From: UMGS1532 sp045542355
Lineage (GTDB): Bacteria > Bacillota > Clostridia > Oscillospirales > Acutalibacteraceae
Reading direction: 5' to 3'
Length of the DNA: 5,619 nt
Assembly: GCA_045542355.1 (NCBI GenBank)
Contig: JAZQKX010000027.1
Coordinates: 1-5,619 of the forward strand
Made by a program: the position numbers and the translations under genes. Shown here piece after piece: positions 4,090-5,619 of this stretch (position 1 is its first letter; the number at the start of each line of letters is the position of its first letter). The notes beneath the pieces are model-generated. The model worked only from the letters and a program-made list of their open reading frames with translations. It had not been told where the DNA came from and did not search any database.

Positions 4090-4224
4090 TTTATTTCTTT
4101 CTCTCTTGGCTTTCTTAACCTTGTAAATCACAAAGTCCCAAGCGAGCCAGCCAACACACAGAACCAAGCCACACGCGGCGAGATACAGACACACACAAAT
4201 TAAATCCATCATAGCATTCAACAT
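4087..4224 (-). CDS. Single-pass membrane peptide (45 aa)
   Basis: One hydrophobic segment at about residues 7-34, rich in Cys, Leu and aromatics (LICVCLYLAACGLVLCVGWL), followed by a strongly basic tail (KVKKAKRERNK). The charge distribution predicts a C-terminus in the cytoplasm. Small single-pass peptides of this kind are frequent in phages (for example holin-like or superinfection-exclusion peptides) and in toxin-antitoxin loci, but neither role is shown here. AAGAGGT lies 8-9 nt before the ATG. Second gene of a two-gene operon with the 56 aa protein; a strong terminator (4056-4081) follows the TAA within a few bases. Confidence 0.75.
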   Translation of the reverse strand: MLNAMMDLICVCLYLAACGLVLCVGWLAWDFVIYKVKKAKRERNK

Positions 4225-4250
4225 TTTTCTTTACCTCTTTTCTTTTATTA

Positions 4251-4279
4251 TTGATTGGATGCTTAAAGCATCCAATCAA
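4251..4279 (-). other. Hairpin with the stop codon of the 56 aa gene in its loop
   Basis: TTGATTGGATGC / GCATCCAATCAA, perfect 12 bp stem; the 5 nt loop contains the TAA. No U-tract. Same arrangement as at 3526-3556. Confidence 0.7.
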
Positions 4280-4433
4280 GCTCTCTGCTGATTCTCTCGA
4301 AGGTTTCTTCTTCCACATCGACTTCCACATGACCAGAGCAGTAGCCTGTGGTGATGTATTCCACATTCTCATGCTTGACGAGATTCTTGATTTCCTCGAA
4401 CCACTCGGTGCTGATACAAACATTAATCATCAT
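4263..4433 (-). CDS. Hypothetical acidic 56 aa protein
   Basis: MMINVCISTEWFEEIKNLVK, then HENVEYITTGYCSGHVEVDV and an acidic helix ending RISRELDWML. The pattern strand-helix-strand-turn-strand-helix is that of a compact alpha/beta domain, but no family is recognised. The first of two adjacent ATGs (4433) is chosen for AGAGG 8 nt away; the second would be at 4430. The stop codon TAA sits in the loop of a perfect 12 bp hairpin (4251-4279). First gene of the 4433-4087 operon; its leader and promoter region duplicate those of the 78 aa gene. Confidence 0.75.
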   Translation of the reverse strand: MMINVCISTEWFEEIKNLVKHENVEYITTGYCSGHVEVDVEEETFERISRELDWML

Positions 4434-4441
4434 TTTCTTTT

Positions 4442-4514
4442 CCTCTTTTCTTTTAGTAGGGACTTACTATCTCCCTCTGATAGTATAGTATCACATCTTG
4501 ACACGGATTGCAAG
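4442..4514 (-). promoter_or_regulatory. Promoter and leader of the 56/45 aa operon (copy 2 of the duplicated leader)
   Basis: TATACT at 4487-4482 overlapped by an imperfect dyad TGATA-N6-TATCA, no consensus -35, TTGCAA about 20 bp upstream. The 5' hairpin alternatives seen at 2865-2887 are preserved here with one base change, suggesting selection on the leader. Confidence 0.6.
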
Positions 4515-4527
4515 CTTTTTTTATTAT
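4498..4527 (+). promoter_or_regulatory. Possible plus-strand promoter into the repeat array
   Basis: TTGACA (4498-4503), 18 bp, TATTAT (4522-4527). Divergent from the 56 aa operon promoter, whose upstream region it overlaps. No gene follows. Confidence 0.35.
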
Positions 4528-4810
4528 TTTACTAATGTAATTTTGCACAAATGTAAAGACTTGTTTTTGTGTATCTTGCACAATCAATGAGTGTGTCTGT
4601 GTGCGTGATGCCTTGCCTACTGTCTGCCATTGGTCAGCGCTTCCGCACGTTCTTCCTCTCTTGGACATTGTTAATCTTTTCACATACTCTAACATCTTAC
4701 AACGCATCCGTGTGTGTCGGTGTCCGCACTTACTGACAACTGCGCCGTGTGTATCCTTGGGCGCCGATGAATGTATCAACGCATCCGTGTGTATCCTTGC
4801 ACTCCCGAAG

Positions 4811-4830
4811 ATTGTTAAAATTTTAACAAT
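4811..4830. promoter_or_regulatory. Palindrome site in the array
   Basis: ATTGTTAAAATTTTAACAAT, perfect dyad, directly after an R element. Confidence 0.75.
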
Positions 4831-4852
4831 CGACGAACTCACACATTTAGGT

Positions 4853-4872
4853 ATTGTTAAAATTTTAACAAT
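4853..4872. promoter_or_regulatory. Palindrome site in the array
   Basis: Same perfect 20-mer as 4811-4830, 42 bp further on. Confidence 0.75.
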
Positions 4873-4942
4873 CTGGCTCCCGCAAACATCTAACAACGCA
4901 TCCGTGTGTATCTTAGCCGCCCGATGTCCTCTTCTCTTGGAC

Positions 4943-4962
4943 ACTGTTAAATACTTAACAAG
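4943..4962. promoter_or_regulatory. Degenerate palindrome site in the array
   Basis: ACTGTTAAATACTTAACAAG, 16/20, but 13 of the 14 arm positions of TTGTTAA-N4-TTAACAA are kept. The preceding CTCTTGGACA also precedes the degenerate site at 4667-4686. Confidence 0.55.
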
Positions 4963-4982
4963 TGTGTTCGCATCATTACTAC

Positions 4983-5002
4983 ATTGTTAAAGTTTTAACA
5001 AT
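4983..5002. promoter_or_regulatory. Palindrome site in the array
   Basis: ATTGTTAAAGTTTTAACAAT; the dyad extends to 24 bp with flanking AC and GT. Confidence 0.75.
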
Positions 5003-5075
5003 GTCTGTCGCTCGCACTTACTAACAACACAGCCGTGCGTGTCATTGCTCGCACCTGCGCAAGGGCACCAGCTCC

Positions 5076-5104
5076 ATTGTACCACAGTGCGTGCCCCTTG
5101 TCAA
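5076..5104 (-). promoter_or_regulatory. Sigma70 promoter reading leftward through the array
   Basis: TTGACA (5104-5099), 17 bp, TACAAT (5081-5076). Flanked by the imperfect inverted repeat CAAGGGCAC (5060-5068) / GTGCCCCTTG (5091-5100), a possible operator. An AT-rich tract lies just upstream (5101-5138). No gene with a ribosome site follows, so the product would be a non-coding RNA across R and P elements. Confidence 0.65.
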
Positions 5105-5171
5105 GAGTTTTTTTGTAAAAATTTTTTATTTTTTTTAACAACACAGCCACGTGTATCTTTGGGCGCCGGTG

Positions 5172-5372
5172 ATTGTTAAATTTTTAACAAGTGAATTAGA
5201 TGATTTGACATTGTTAAATTTTTAACAATGTTGCTCGGTGGATGAGATTGTTAAATTTTTAACAATGGGACTCGATGACTAACATTGTTAAATTTTTAAC
5301 AATCTGCGTCGGCTGGTGAGTGAGGTTGTTAAATTTTTAACAATTACAGGACATTGTTAAATTTTTAACAAT
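5172..5372. repeat. Six tandem palindrome sites
   Basis: Starts at 5172, 5210, 5247, 5284, 5325 and 5353. All carry TTGTTAAATTTTTAACAA exactly; only the outermost base varies. Spacers of 17-21 bp (last 8 bp) differ in sequence, several holding a TCGGTGG/TCGATGA-like core. The densest part of the array. Confidence 0.85.
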
Positions 5373-5619
5373 TCGTCGAATTGCACAAAAAAAGTTGGAA
5401 GTGTTTGTTTTATTGGAAATTAGGGTCGCGCTGGCTGTCCGCGACCCTGCGAATGAGGGTGCTTGTAGGAGGGTGGGTATTGTGAGTGTCTGCCAGTCCT
5501 GGAGAACATGGACAATAGACTCGGGGGTATTTTTGGGAGAAAAAATTTTTTATTTTGTGTTTTTTGTTTTGTCTGGGCACTACAATCTTGAAAACCATTT
5601 TCAAATCACAATAACGATA
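5373..5619. other. Gene-free end of the window with a hairpin and AT tracts
   Basis: No credible gene: the open frame on the minus strand (5604-5410) lacks a ribosome site and consists of low-complexity codons. Visible structure: a perfect 9 bp hairpin AGGGTCGCG / CGCGACCCT (5422-5448) without a U-tract, an AAAAAATTTTTT tract at about 5541-5552, and the dyad TTGAAA-N5-TTTCAA (5588-5604). Confidence 0.5.

Larger units (their letters stand above)
4667..5372. repeat. Non-coding array of two alternating repeat types at about 40 bp pitch
   Basis: About 700 bp without a credible gene. Element P is the 20 bp palindrome: 4667 (degenerate), 4811, 4853, 4943 (degenerate), 4983, 5172, 5210, 5247, 5284, 5325 and 5353. 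Element R is about 34 bp with core AACGCATCCGTGTGTATC: starts near 4700, 4737, 4777, 4894, 5025 and 5139. Successive elements usually start 33-42 bp apart, and an R directly followed by a P is offset by 33-34 bp twice. The stretch 5060-5138 breaks the array with a promoter and an AT tract. Compatible with an operator array, a partition site or an iteron origin; no DnaA-box-like TTATCCACA seen. Confidence 0.75.

Noticed and set aside
4453..4944. Long open frame on the minus strand across the repeat array (163 codons)
   Set aside because: It starts with GTG without a ribosome site and its peptide merely translates the R and P repeats (recurring IVKILTI and IHTDAL). It also runs into the 56 aa gene's promoter and leader.
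4601..4990. Open frame on the plus strand across the same array (129 codons)
   Set aside because: No ribosome site; the repeated IVKILTI peptide comes from the palindrome, which reads alike on both strands.
5172..5372. CRISPR array
   Set aside because: The repeat is a 20 bp AT-rich palindrome with 8-21 bp spacers that are too short, and the same repeat is dispersed singly through the window.
5410..5604. 64-codon frame on the minus strand at the right end
   Set aside because: No ribosome site or promoter, low-complexity Lys/Asn and Pro/Thr stretches, and it reads through a perfect hairpin.
1730..5604. TTGAAA-N5-TTTCAA dyad at 1730-1746 and 5588-5604 as a third operator family
   Set aside because: Only two copies, in AT-rich DNA, with no shared context; too little to call.

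Overview
The window looks like an accessory region of a mobile genome, most likely a phage (or large plasmid) of a low-GC Gram-positive host, probably a Clostridia. The grounds are AGAGGT/GGAG ribosome sites, strong TTGACA-17-TATAAT promoters, compact U-tract terminators, AT-rich spacers, and many very short genes with no recognisable housekeeping function. No structural, replication or integrase gene is visible, so 'phage' is an inference.

Layout. All twelve genes I can support lie on the minus strand between 99 and 4433, in small operons. From right to left they are: 4433-4087 (56 aa, then a 45 aa membrane peptide); 3656-3121 (38, 45 and 70 aa); 2842-2606 (78 aa alone); 2125-1874 (83 aa alone); 1616-1184 (49 aa and a 72 aa Cys-rich protein); 1113-643 (156 aa); 565-99 (52 aa, then a 100 aa membrane/zinc-ribbon protein). 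Six of the twelve are under 60 aa. Most operons have their own promoter.

The spacers are as organised as the genes. Five of them (A 1-100, B 1765-1880, C 2280-2607, D 3004-3122, E 3746-4089) share one plan: a plus-strand start signal (sigma70 promoter, or a TTTAGC/GCTAAA dyad), a TTTCGG-like GC-rich start, in three cases a 20 bp palindrome, and a bidirectional terminator shared with the 3' end of the convergent minus-strand operon. They predict five related plus-strand RNAs of about 75-90 nt. C and E are diverged copies of one longer (about 250-330 bp) module.

The palindrome, consensus ATTGTTAAAWTTTTAACAAT, occurs 16 times well conserved and twice degenerate. Seven copies lie in spacers B-E. 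The rest are packed into a non-coding array (about 4667-5372), mixed with a second about 34 bp repeat (AACGCATCCGTGTGTATC core) at roughly 40 bp pitch. The core TTGTTAA-N4-TTAACAA equals the operator consensus known for the redox regulator Rex in clostridia. Possible roles are co-option or titration of host Rex, an operator system for an element-encoded repressor, or an iteron/partition locus. This array and its dispersed satellites are the main candidate for an undescribed system here.

From 5373 to 5619 I see no gene, only a hairpin, a small dyad and AT-rich tracts.
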